Shown here piece after piece: positions 35,026 through 42,626 of a DNA stretch of 64,000 bases. The notes beneath the pieces were generated by a model, which was not told the origin of the DNA, did not search any database, and saw nothing but the letters and a program-made list of their open reading frames with translations. How positions within the stretch are numbered: the stretch's first letter is position 1; every line of letters begins with the position of its first letter. Both the position numbers and the translations under genes were made by a program. Origin of the DNA: CAZLGM01 sp964623625 (GTDB taxonomy: Bacteria; Desulfobacterota; Desulfobulbia; Desulfobulbales; Desulfocapsaceae); assembly GCA_964623625.1 (NCBI GenBank), contig CAZUUJ010000010.1:3714-67713 (forward strand), given 5' to 3'.

Positions 35026-35864
35026 AGCAGGAAAAGAGCAACGCCGTAGAAAAGGAGCATCTGCAGACCTGGTCGGATCTTCACGCAAGTCTATCGGAGG
35101 AGGAGTTTAACCATCTCTATTTCTTGATGGATAAGATTTCCTGTCTCCAAGGTGAACAGCTGGTCGAACAGGGTGAAAAACACCCCCACCTCTATTTCAT
35201 CAACAGCGGTACAGTAAAATTGTTCTGCCGGGAAAACGATGACGAGGTACTCATAGGGTTGCTGAAGAAGGGGAGCATATTCGGAATTGAGTCGTTTTTC
35301 AATGTTTCGATCTGGACAATGAGCGCTGCCTGCTATACAGACGTTGAACTGCTTATACTTTCTCTTATGGATTTACGGGATCTGCGTGACGAATTCCCTG
35401 GTCTTGAAACAAAACTCAGAGAGTATTGTGCAAAGTACACCTTGGTTGACGACTTCTTTAAAGCTGGGAAGGCGGAGCGGAGAAAACACCATCGTGTTCC
35501 TATTACCGGCAAGGCCCACGTGGTTCTGCTTGATGAGACAGGGCAAGACAGTGGCCGCACTGCCCGGGGAGATTTCGACAATATCTCTGTGGGTGGTGTT
35601 TCCTTTCTTTATCGCATTTCCAGCAAAGATAAGGCTCAAGATATGCTTGGTCTTAATGTTGCTGTGATTTTACCTTTGGATCGTAAATCCGAAAAGAGCA
35701 TTCAAGTGAAGGGAATGATCATTGGTGTACGCGGCCGTCATATCATGGAGAGTGAGTATTCCGTCCATGTACGTTTTACCGATTTGCTCAGTGAAGATGT
35801 GCTACAGAACTGCATTTACGCTGGAAGTGATGATGATTCAGATGGGAGCAGCGCGGCAATATGA
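34986..35864 (+). CDS. Cyclic-nucleotide-binding-domain/PilZ-domain protein
   Basis: This 292-residue protein begins with a short helical segment, then a cNMP-binding-like beta-roll (about 38-150; GEQLVEQGEKHPHLYFINSG and the GSIFGIESFF turn). Instead of the Crp-type DNA-binding domain it ends in a PilZ domain (about 158-280) with the c-di-GMP signature RKHHR followed by DNISVGG. This suggests a switch sensing c-di-GMP, and perhaps a second ligand, without direct DNA binding. The canonical cAMP pocket residues are not clearly conserved. It overlaps the HEAT-repeat gene by 40 bases; together they probably form one module. A palindromic element begins at its stop codon. Confidence 0.87.
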   Translation: MALQEIIKAAEIIEQEKSNAVEKEHLQTWSDLHASLSEEEFNHLYFLMDKISCLQGEQLVEQGEKHPHLYFINSGTVKLFCRENDDEVLIGLLKKGSIFGIESFFNVSIWTMSAACYTDVELLILSLMDLRDLRDEFPGLETKLREYCAKYTLVDDFFKAGKAERRKHHRVPITGKAHVVLLDETGQDSGRTARGDFDNISVGGVSFLYRISSKDKAQDMLGLNVAVILPLDRKSEKSIQVKGMIIGVRGRHIMESEYSVHVRFTDLLSEDVLQNCIYAGSDDDSDGSSAAI

Positions 35865-35995
35865 AAACCTGAATCCGTGAGCATTCGATAATGCTGCATC
35901 TTTGCTTGATTTAGCCGTCCGATTATAGTGAACTATTTCGGACGGCTAAATCAAGCAAAGATACAGTGCTAGCAGATACCCTGAAAGGTGGGCTA
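35865..35995. repeat. Palindromic element family A, copy 3, with perfect 24-bp stem
   Basis: The left end AAACCTGAATCCGTGAGC follows the stop of the PilZ gene directly. The inner arms at 35899-35922 and 35958-35981 are perfectly complementary over 24 bp (TCTTTGCTTGATTTAGCCG then TCCGA) around a 35-base loop. The GTGCTAGCAGATACC block follows. The right terminal repeat seen in other copies is lost. Confidence 0.8.
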
Positions 35996-36046
35996 TTCTA
36001 GAGGACAAAAAAAGTTTTCCAATCCAAAATATTTCGATATATTCAA

Positions 36047-37861
36047 GTGATATCAGACAAAACAACATCCTCGGTCACGGCTTCAGGGAACCATTCTGAT
36101 GAGCCTATCAGCTCTTTTTATTTAAAGCATCTGCAACCCAAGAAGGTTGAACAGACATCATTTATTGCCGATTGTCCCTTCTGTGCAAAAAAAGGGATGG
36201 ATCCAAGTTCAAAGCTTATTGTCTTTTTGAATAAGGAGGGGTTCTTCCACGGTTACTTCAGGTGCCTGAACCGTTGCGTGCCGGGAGGCTTTCCTCTGTG
36301 GTTCGGTCGTCTGGCTGCCATAGATCCGGCCGATATACCCGGTTTTGATCCGGACAGGGAACCGTTTCTGCTGGGAGCCGACTTTCCGGTAAAAAATATG
36401 AACAACGAGATTAAGCGGTACTCGGAGCGGATGACTGGAACCCTGAAGAGGTATTTCAAGGCAGCGGGTATCTCATCAGCAGTGCTTGCTGAACTGCAGA
36501 TCGGTTACAACGGACGGTATCTCGTGTATCCTTATTTCCAGGAAGATTCCAACTGCTACTCCGCCCGTTGCGTCTTTCCGGAGAAGGTGGAAGATTATTT
36601 TTGGCATGGCAACGAACAATTTTTTAATGACCAGTACAGGCTGTTTAACGTTGAAGATATCGGTCGTTGCGAGAATGGCGCTCTGTTTATCTGCGAAGGT
36701 GAGGACAACCTGCTCACTCTGAAGCAGCTGGGCTTTCCCGGGATCTGTGTGCCGGACAGCCAGACGCTTGAGAAGATCGATCCCGAACGATTCAGTTTTT
36801 TGCATACCATTTTTATGGTAATGGTCAACAGCTCAGAGTCGGAGGCGGCTGCAAGGAGTGTGGCATCGCGGCTTGGTTACAAGGTCAGGATTTTTAAATG
36901 GGCAACGGGTCTACCGCGGAAGTATGATCTCTATCAGCTTGCCTGTGAAAAAAAGAAACAGTTTTCCACGGCTGTTTCCAAAATGATCCAATCGTCACGT
37001 GCCTTTTCGCCTTTTGCTACACCGGTAAAAGAAAAGATCAGGTTCTTTAATACCCTGGTCATGGAATCCTCAAGCTCCTACGAGGCAATGAAATCCGGTT
37101 TTGCTGGTTTTGATGAGGCGCTGGAGGGCATTCACGGAATAAATGTTATCGGCGGAGCGCCCAAGGTCGGCAAGTCCTGCTTTATGATCCATGTTGCCAC
37201 CGAGTTGGCGGCCACCCGAGTTCCCGTTCTCTATTATGATTTTGAAAACGGTCGCCAGAAGATCTATCACCGGACTTTAAGCCGTCTGACCAGATTTACG
37301 ACAAATAAACTGAAGACGGAAATTGTCGATTTACAAGAGCAGGAACGATACGATAAAGGTTGTCGGCAGCTTGACAGGATGCTTCATTATTTCAGGGTCA
37401 TCAATGACCGTAAGGTATCGCCTGAAATCATGCGGCGTCATATCGATTTTATCCGGCATGAGACCAGGTGCGACTATACCATGGTGGTCATCGATTCGTT
37501 GCATAAACTACCGTTTAAGGACTTTTCCGAGCGGCGAACGGGGATCGACGCCTGGCTCCGGCAACTTGAATCCATTCGGGATGAACTGCAGGTTTCCTTT
37601 ATGGTTATCTCTGAACTTTCACGCGGCGCTGAAGGCAGTTATGATGAGGCCCCTCATCTTGGTATTTTCAAAGGCTCTGGCGATATCGAATACAGCGCTG
37701 ATAATGCTATGGTCCTGCTGCCCAAGTGGGATCAGCTGACATCGGTTACGGAAGAAGAGAGGATCAACGAACTGTGGCTGGTTGCCAGCCGTGAGCACAG
37801 CCCCGGTCTCATCGGCCGATACCGGTTGGATTATCCGTACTGGGGATTTGAAGAGCTGTAA
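36047..37861 (+). CDS. TOPRIM primase-helicase-like protein (T7 gp4/Twinkle type)
   Basis: This 604-residue protein has an N-terminal zinc-binding module (CPFCAKKG near 43-50 and CLNRC near 73), a TOPRIM region (about 200-290, with ALFICEGEDNLLTLKQLG carrying the conserved Glu), and a C-terminal RecA/DnaB-like ATPase with Walker A GGAPKVGKSC (near 367) and Walker B TMVVIDSLH. The order matches phage T7 gp4 and Twinkle primase-helicases and some plasmid RepA-linked proteins. No phage or plasmid genes surround it. It may act in repair or replication of mobile DNA. The start GTG at 36047 lacks a ribosome site, so a downstream start is possible. Confidence 0.85.
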   Translation: MISDKTTSSVTASGNHSDEPISSFYLKHLQPKKVEQTSFIADCPFCAKKGMDPSSKLIVFLNKEGFFHGYFRCLNRCVPGGFPLWFGRLAAIDPADIPGFDPDREPFLLGADFPVKNMNNEIKRYSERMTGTLKRYFKAAGISSAVLAELQIGYNGRYLVYPYFQEDSNCYSARCVFPEKVEDYFWHGNEQFFNDQYRLFNVEDIGRCENGALFICEGEDNLLTLKQLGFPGICVPDSQTLEKIDPERFSFLHTIFMVMVNSSESEAAARSVASRLGYKVRIFKWATGLPRKYDLYQLACEKKKQFSTAVSKMIQSSRAFSPFATPVKEKIRFFNTLVMESSSSYEAMKSGFAGFDEALEGIHGINVIGGAPKVGKSCFMIHVATELAATRVPVLYYDFENGRQKIYHRTLSRLTRFTTNKLKTEIVDLQEQERYDKGCRQLDRMLHYFRVINDRKVSPEIMRRHIDFIRHETRCDYTMVVIDSLHKLPFKDFSERRTGIDAWLRQLESIRDELQVSFMVISELSRGAEGSYDEAPHLGIFKGSGDIEYSADNAMVLLPKWDQLTSVTEEERINELWLVASREHSPGLIGRYRLDYPYWGFEEL

Positions 37862-37891
37862 CCATTGATTGCAGCAACTACGGGTTTGAGA

Positions 37892-37914
37892 AATCCGGGT
37901 TTACCTGGATTTTT
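37892..37914 (+). terminator. Probable terminator after the primase-helicase gene
   Basis: AATCCGGG-TTTA-CCTGGATT forms a stem of about eight pairs (one mismatch), followed by TTT. Confidence 0.6.
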
Positions 37915-37967
37915 CATCAGTTCAGGCGGTGTCAGGTTCAAAGTTTTTAGTAGAAAACTATAGTAGG

Positions 37968-38058
37968 TTATGTTTACTGCTAAAACACTGCAGAAAATGG
38001 CACCGTATGGACTGACCTTCGGTGCTCTGTTTAGTACCCCCTTGAGGGGTAAACATAA
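37968..38058. repeat. Nested inverted repeat of about 91 bp
   Basis: Outer arms TTATGTTTAC (37968-37977) and GTAAACATAA (38049-38058) are perfectly complementary. Inside lie GGCACCG/CGGTGC (37999-38025) and TACCCC/GGGGTA (38034-38050 region). The nested layout suggests either a small MITE or a structured RNA. Confidence 0.55.
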
Positions 38059-38174
38059 TGTAAATTTATCTTTCTTGCATGCATATGGATAATGTATTGA
38101 ATTTCAATACTATTTCAATAAATTGACACAATGTTCATTAGAAATCCAGGCTGACGGATGGAAGCCGGATAACT

Positions 38175-38510
38175 ATGGTTTTATATTTCAAGAAAATCAT
38201 CCACGTTTATGTGACTAGTGTCTGGATACCTTTTTTGCTGGTGGCTGTTCTCTTACTTGCTACAAGCGTCTTTGTTGTCTCTGGAGGATTACATCTTAAC
38301 AGTCCATTAAACTTTACAACGGAATTAATCATTAAATTATGGGCATGCGCTTTAATTGGGCAGATTTATGTCAGCTGCTACCACTTTTTTGGTCATGGGA
38401 CAAAAACAGGGATTATTCAGTTACTGTTATTAGCGGTTTCTCTTCTACTTTCATTTCTTTCGTTTTTCTATTTGCTTCTTCCTTTCTGGCGAGATTTCCT
38501 GGGGATATGA
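38175..38510 (+). CDS. Small membrane protein, three spans, unknown
   Basis: This 111-residue hydrophobic protein has about three membrane spans (residues about 12-37, 47-68 and 80-103) and a short basic N-terminus (MVLYFKKIIHVY). No family motif is recognised. The ATG at 38175 has no strong ribosome site. It runs toward trmFO, 13 bases from its stop, so the two genes are convergent. Coding is supported by the clean alternation of hydrophobic spans and by the lack of a competing frame. Confidence 0.6.
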   Translation: MVLYFKKIIHVYVTSVWIPFLLVAVLLLATSVFVVSGGLHLNSPLNFTTELIIKLWACALIGQIYVSCYHFFGHGTKTGIIQLLLLAVSLLLSFLSFFYLLLPFWRDFLGI

Positions 38511-38523
38511 GTCTTATTAGCAT

Positions 38524-39846
38524 TCAGCCATTTTCCTCAAGGTAGGTTCCCATCCATCTGTTCAGAGAATGAAGTGCGACCTCGGCACGTTTTTGTCCTC
38601 GCAGCCGTTTTGGCACCTTCTTTTTCCATGGAGGAAAGAGCCCGAAGTTGATGTTCGATGGTTGAAAACGGACCGGATCACTGTTGGTCAGATGGTTGAC
38701 CAGGGCTCCAAGAGCCGTCTCTTTTGGTGGGGTGATCGGCTCTTTACCAGATATGATTCGCGCTCCGTTTATTCCGGCTAAAATACCCATGGCGGCCGAT
38801 TCCACGTAACCTTCCACACCGGTGATCTGGCCGGCCAGCAGGATATCGGGCCGGGATGTGACCTGCAGGGTGTCATCGAGCAGTTCGGGCGCGCAGACAA
38901 AAGTGTTGCGGTGAATGGAGCCCAGACGGACGAATTTAACCTGTTCCATACCGGGGATCAGACGGAAAATCCGCTTCTGTTCCATATAGGTGAGTTTTGT
39001 CTGGAATCCAACCATGTTATAGAGACTGCCGGAGAGGTTCTCCTTGCGGAGTTGAACAACCGCATACGGATCTTTGCCGGTACGGGGGGCAGGCAGTCCG
39101 ACCGGCTTCATGGGGCCGAAACGCAGGGTGTCCTTACCCCGTGCCAGCATCACTTCAATGGGCAGGCACCCTTCGAAGTATTTCGGATCTTCAAAGTCTT
39201 TTAAAGGTACGGAGTTACCGTCAGCCAGCTCCCCAATAAACAGTTCATACTGTTCACGGTCCATGGGACAGTTGAGATAATCGCCCGGCCCGTCGTCGTA
39301 ACGGGATTTCTGATAGACGATATCCATATTGAGTGAGTCGCTATCAACAATTGGGGCAATGGCATCATAAAATGCAAGACGCTCCTTGCCGGTAAGGCGG
39401 ATCAACGACTCGCTCATACTGTCCGAAGTAAGCGGTCCGGTTGCCAGAATAGTAATGTTGTCCATAGACGAAGGAAGGGTTGGCAATTCCTCTCTTGTTA
39501 CCTCGATAAGGGGATGCTCTTCTATCATCCGGGTAATCTTACGGGCAAACTTCTCTCTATCAACCGCCAGCGCTTTTCCGGCAGGAACAGCGGTTTTGCG
39601 GGCTGCCTTCATAACAACAGAGCCTAGCCGGGTCATCTCTTCTTTCAGCAAGCCCACCGCTGAATCCGGAGCATCCGAGCGAAGAGAATTAGAGCACACC
39701 AGTTCAGCCAGCTGGGGAGAGTGATGGGCCGGGCTGTACTGTTTCGGCTTCATCTCAAAGAGCGTGACTTTGCAGTTCTGTTTTACCGCCTGCCATGCCG
39801 CTTCACATCCGGCAAGGCCGCCGCCGATGATGGTTATTCTTTTCAT
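38524..39846 (-). CDS. trmFO: Methylenetetrahydrofolate-tRNA-(uracil-5-)-methyltransferase
   Basis: TrmFO makes 5-methyluridine at position 54 of tRNA, using methylenetetrahydrofolate as carbon donor and FAD as reductant. The N-terminal FAD motif IGGGLAGCEAAWQ (residues 6-18) is followed by the family block ELVCSNSLRSD and GRDT-like motifs in the middle (ARGKDTLRFGPMKPVGL), and it ends with the FAD-binding QITGVEGYVESAAMG. Length (440 residues) is normal. The next gene upstream on the minus strand encodes a 3D-domain lipoprotein. Confidence 0.96.
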   Translation of the reverse strand: MKRITIIGGGLAGCEAAWQAVKQNCKVTLFEMKPKQYSPAHHSPQLAELVCSNSLRSDAPDSAVGLLKEEMTRLGSVVMKAARKTAVPAGKALAVDREKFARKITRMIEEHPLIEVTREELPTLPSSMDNITILATGPLTSDSMSESLIRLTGKERLAFYDAIAPIVDSDSLNMDIVYQKSRYDDGPGDYLNCPMDREQYELFIGELADGNSVPLKDFEDPKYFEGCLPIEVMLARGKDTLRFGPMKPVGLPAPRTGKDPYAVVQLRKENLSGSLYNMVGFQTKLTYMEQKRIFRLIPGMEQVKFVRLGSIHRNTFVCAPELLDDTLQVTSRPDILLAGQITGVEGYVESAAMGILAGINGARIISGKEPITPPKETALGALVNHLTNSDPVRFQPSNINFGLFPPWKKKVPKRLRGQKRAEVALHSLNRWMGTYLEENG

Positions 39847-39950
39847 ACTTATTCTTTGATTCTATAGACGCAGTTACTGATTTCACTGTAGACAGATGAA
39901 TCTATACTGATGCTGACAATGGATATAACCGAACAGAAAGAAATAATTGA

Positions 39951-40484
39951 TTATGGAGGTATAATCTTCACCCGCACCTTGCGTCTGCCCCACTGCAAGG
40001 CTTCTTCATGGGACTTGAAATAAAGATCGATCCGGGTAGGTCCCTTAATAGCTCCGCCCCGATCCTCAACAACTCCCCAGCCGTATCCGGGGACGTACAT
40101 CCGGGTACCGAATGGGTAGTACCTGGTGTCGGCGGCAATACTGCCGTCCTGGGGCAGGAGGAACCATGGGAACAGGACAAGACGGATTGGGATCATCCAG
40201 GGACGAAGAATGGAATCGACCGAGAGAAGACCGGGCTCAGGTTCTCGCGGTATGGTTCCGCTGGCTGTCTGTCCCGTGTAGGTATGGCCGGTTCTTCTAC
40301 CCGCACTGACATAACGATTCCAGAAATCCAGTTTAAGGTATTTCCAGTTGCCCCGTTCCCATGAACAACATTGGGAACAACCGCAGTAAGCGGTGGCCTC
40401 CATCATTTTCCCAACCGGTTGCTTGGCACAGCCTAGCAGGAGGAAGCTGAAGCAGAGCAGAAGTAAGACTGTTTTTTTTCTCAT
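39951..40484 (-). CDS. Lipoprotein with 3D (Asp-Asp-Asp) domain
   Basis: Starting at ATG 40484 the protein has a lipoprotein signal (MRKKTVLLLLCFSFLLLGC, with Cys19 lipidated), so it is probably outer-membrane or periplasmic. The C-terminal half is a 3D domain with conserved Asp residues (IAADTRYYPFGTRMYVPG, VVEDRGGAIKG, RIDLYF), the catalytic fold found in MltA-like lytic transglycosylases. A longer in-frame start at 40562 would overlap mutL and hide the signal peptide, so it is rejected. A Cys-rich stretch (AYCGCSQCC) follows the signal. It probably acts on peptidoglycan. It follows mutL by 60 bases on the same strand. Confidence 0.87.
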   Translation of the reverse strand: MRKKTVLLLLCFSFLLLGCAKQPVGKMMEATAYCGCSQCCSWERGNWKYLKLDFWNRYVSAGRRTGHTYTGQTASGTIPREPEPGLLSVDSILRPWMIPIRLVLFPWFLLPQDGSIAADTRYYPFGTRMYVPGYGWGVVEDRGGAIKGPTRIDLYFKSHEEALQWGRRKVRVKIIPP

Positions 40485-40543
40485 AAAACGGACGAATATA
40501 ATACAGAAATAGAAGAGCCTGTTTATGGTTTCAATGCCATCTG

Positions 40544-42433
40544 TTAAGTGCGGTGAAACCACTTCTTCACATCATTGCCTGAAAACCTCTTGATAACCGG
40601 TCTGCCGTGGGGACAGTGGGAAAAAAGATCAGCTTTAGCCATTTGGGCGAGCAAGGTCTCAACCTCTGCCTGTTCCAGCCGATCTCCCGATTTTACAGCC
40701 GCCTTGCAGGCCAGAGAGGTGAGCAGATCGTCCAAAGGATTTTTTAGGTCCTTCTGATCACTATCATCGCCGAATCGGCCTAAAATATCAAAAAAAAGTT
40801 CACTCGGGTCGCATTGGCCGACAAGGGCAGGAATAGCGGAGATGATAAAGGAATTGCCGCCGAAATCCCTGAGCTGAAAACCAAGTTCCTCTATTCGTGC
40901 CAGGTTTTGTTCAACCAGCTGTGCCTGTTTCACTGATAATTCAACAGTCACTGGGAAAAGAAGGGATTGGGCCGCGATCTTTCCGGTAAGATGCTGTTTT
41001 TTCAATTGCTCGAAAAGCAATCGTTCATGGGCGGCATGTTGATCGATGACCAGCAGGTCATCACCTGCCTGGCAGAAGATATACAGGTCTTTGAAGACAC
41101 CAATAACACGCAAAAATTCTTGCGTTGATTGTTGGCTGTTTTCAACAGGTTGATCAACCGTATAAGAGGTGGATTGTTCGCCGGTCACTGAAACCGGTTT
41201 CTCCTCTATATTGTTCTGAAACGCCCTCTCAAGAGGTACTGTTCTCTCATCTGTGTTTCCTGTTTGAAAAGCTTGTTGGTCTTCCTTCACAGTATGAGAA
41301 ACTGAGGGAGGGATGAACCGGGTTTGTTGGACAGCAGGACGGGAAAACAGACGCTCTTGTGGTCTTTCTTTTTCAAGAGGGACCGGAGAGGAACCCTGGA
41401 CATCGTGGGACCCGAATATCTGGTTCTGAATACGTTGCTGCCATCTGTGCAAAGCTCTTTCAACAGTACGGCTGATTAACTGATGAATGTCGCGGCTGTT
41501 GTGGAAGCGCACCTCATGTTTAGCCGGATGGACATTGACATCAACTTCCTCAGGCGGCAAGCGTAAATGTAGATAGCCGGCAGGGCTTTTTCCCTTCATC
41601 AGGAAACCGCGCAACCCGTCAGCCACCGCGTGGGTCATCAAACGGTCTTTCACAGCCCTGTTGTTAACAAACAGCCTCAGGTTCCGCCCTCCTGCCGGGC
41701 CTCTGTCGGGAGGGACCAGAAAGCCGCTGACCCACCGTTTTGGTTTTTTGTCATCTGCTTCTGATCCGATTTCCATCATCTCATCGTTATAGTTCAGAAT
41801 CCGGACAAGCCGCTGTGACAGCGAGTAGTCCTTTTCCATATGGAGCACTTCACGGTTGTTGATACGCAGGATAAAGGTGGTGTCGATAGCGCCCAGGCTG
41901 TAATTTTTTACAATCTCTTCAATGTGACCAAGTTCCGTGCGGGCTGTGCGTAGAAATTTACGGCGGGCGGGTGTGTTGCCGAACAGGTTGCGGATTTCAA
42001 CGGTTGTACCGAGACTGCACCCAGCCTGATGGGCTTTGACAAGTTTGCCGTAATGAACAATGGTCTGAAAACCGAGCTCTTCCCCGGCCTGCCGGGAAGT
42101 GACGCTCATCCGGGAAACCGAAGCGATAGATGGCAGCGCTTCTCCACGAAAACCAAGGCTCGCGATAGCGCCGAGATCGTCATCGCTTTTAATTTTAGAA
42201 GTCCCATGTCTCTCCAGACTCAACAGGACATCATCTTCATCCATGCCTTCCCCGTTGTCGATGACCCGCATCAGTTTTGAGCCGTTTCCCTCGACATCGA
42301 TTTCGATACGGTCGGCGCCGGCATCAAGACTGTTTTCGATCAGTTCCTTGATCACGGAAGCCGGGCGTTCGACAACTTCTCCGGCGGCAATTCGGTTGGC
42401 GATCTGTTCGGGCAGGATACGTATTTTGGACAT
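40544..42433 (-). CDS. mutL: DNA mismatch repair protein MutL
   Basis: MutL couples mismatch recognition by MutS to strand incision. The GHKL ATPase domain (about 1-330) has ENSLDAGA, DNGEGM and FRGEALPSIASV. A Gln/Pro-rich linker (about 340-425) leads to the C-terminal dimerisation domain (about 430-629). That domain carries the endonuclease metal motif DQHAAHERLLFE and the CPHGRPV block, so this MutL is probably a nicking enzyme of the type found in bacteria without MutH. Length (629 residues) is normal. mutS is not in the window. Confidence 0.96.
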   Translation of the reverse strand: MSKIRILPEQIANRIAAGEVVERPASVIKELIENSLDAGADRIEIDVEGNGSKLMRVIDNGEGMDEDDVLLSLERHGTSKIKSDDDLGAIASLGFRGEALPSIASVSRMSVTSRQAGEELGFQTIVHYGKLVKAHQAGCSLGTTVEIRNLFGNTPARRKFLRTARTELGHIEEIVKNYSLGAIDTTFILRINNREVLHMEKDYSLSQRLVRILNYNDEMMEIGSEADDKKPKRWVSGFLVPPDRGPAGGRNLRLFVNNRAVKDRLMTHAVADGLRGFLMKGKSPAGYLHLRLPPEEVDVNVHPAKHEVRFHNSRDIHQLISRTVERALHRWQQRIQNQIFGSHDVQGSSPVPLEKERPQERLFSRPAVQQTRFIPPSVSHTVKEDQQAFQTGNTDERTVPLERAFQNNIEEKPVSVTGEQSTSYTVDQPVENSQQSTQEFLRVIGVFKDLYIFCQAGDDLLVIDQHAAHERLLFEQLKKQHLTGKIAAQSLLFPVTVELSVKQAQLVEQNLARIEELGFQLRDFGGNSFIISAIPALVGQCDPSELFFDILGRFGDDSDQKDLKNPLDDLLTSLACKAAVKSGDRLEQAEVETLLAQMAKADLFSHCPHGRPVIKRFSGNDVKKWFHRT

Positions 42434-42626
42434 ACTGATTAAAGCTGTTTGACGGGAAACGGTTCTGCTGTTTTTGTATTAACTGAACATAATACCATTT
42501 TTCTTAACTGAGGGGAGATATAAGTTCAAAAAGGAGTGTCATTGCCTGATAAATAAAGTAAAAACAATGAACTGAACAAATAACCATACCAAAACGAGCG
42601 TCCCAGTTTCAATCCCAATTCAACCC

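Noticed and set aside
40485..40562. Longer N-terminus for the 3D-domain lipoprotein
   Set aside because: It overlaps mutL and would bury the lipoprotein signal peptide inside the protein.
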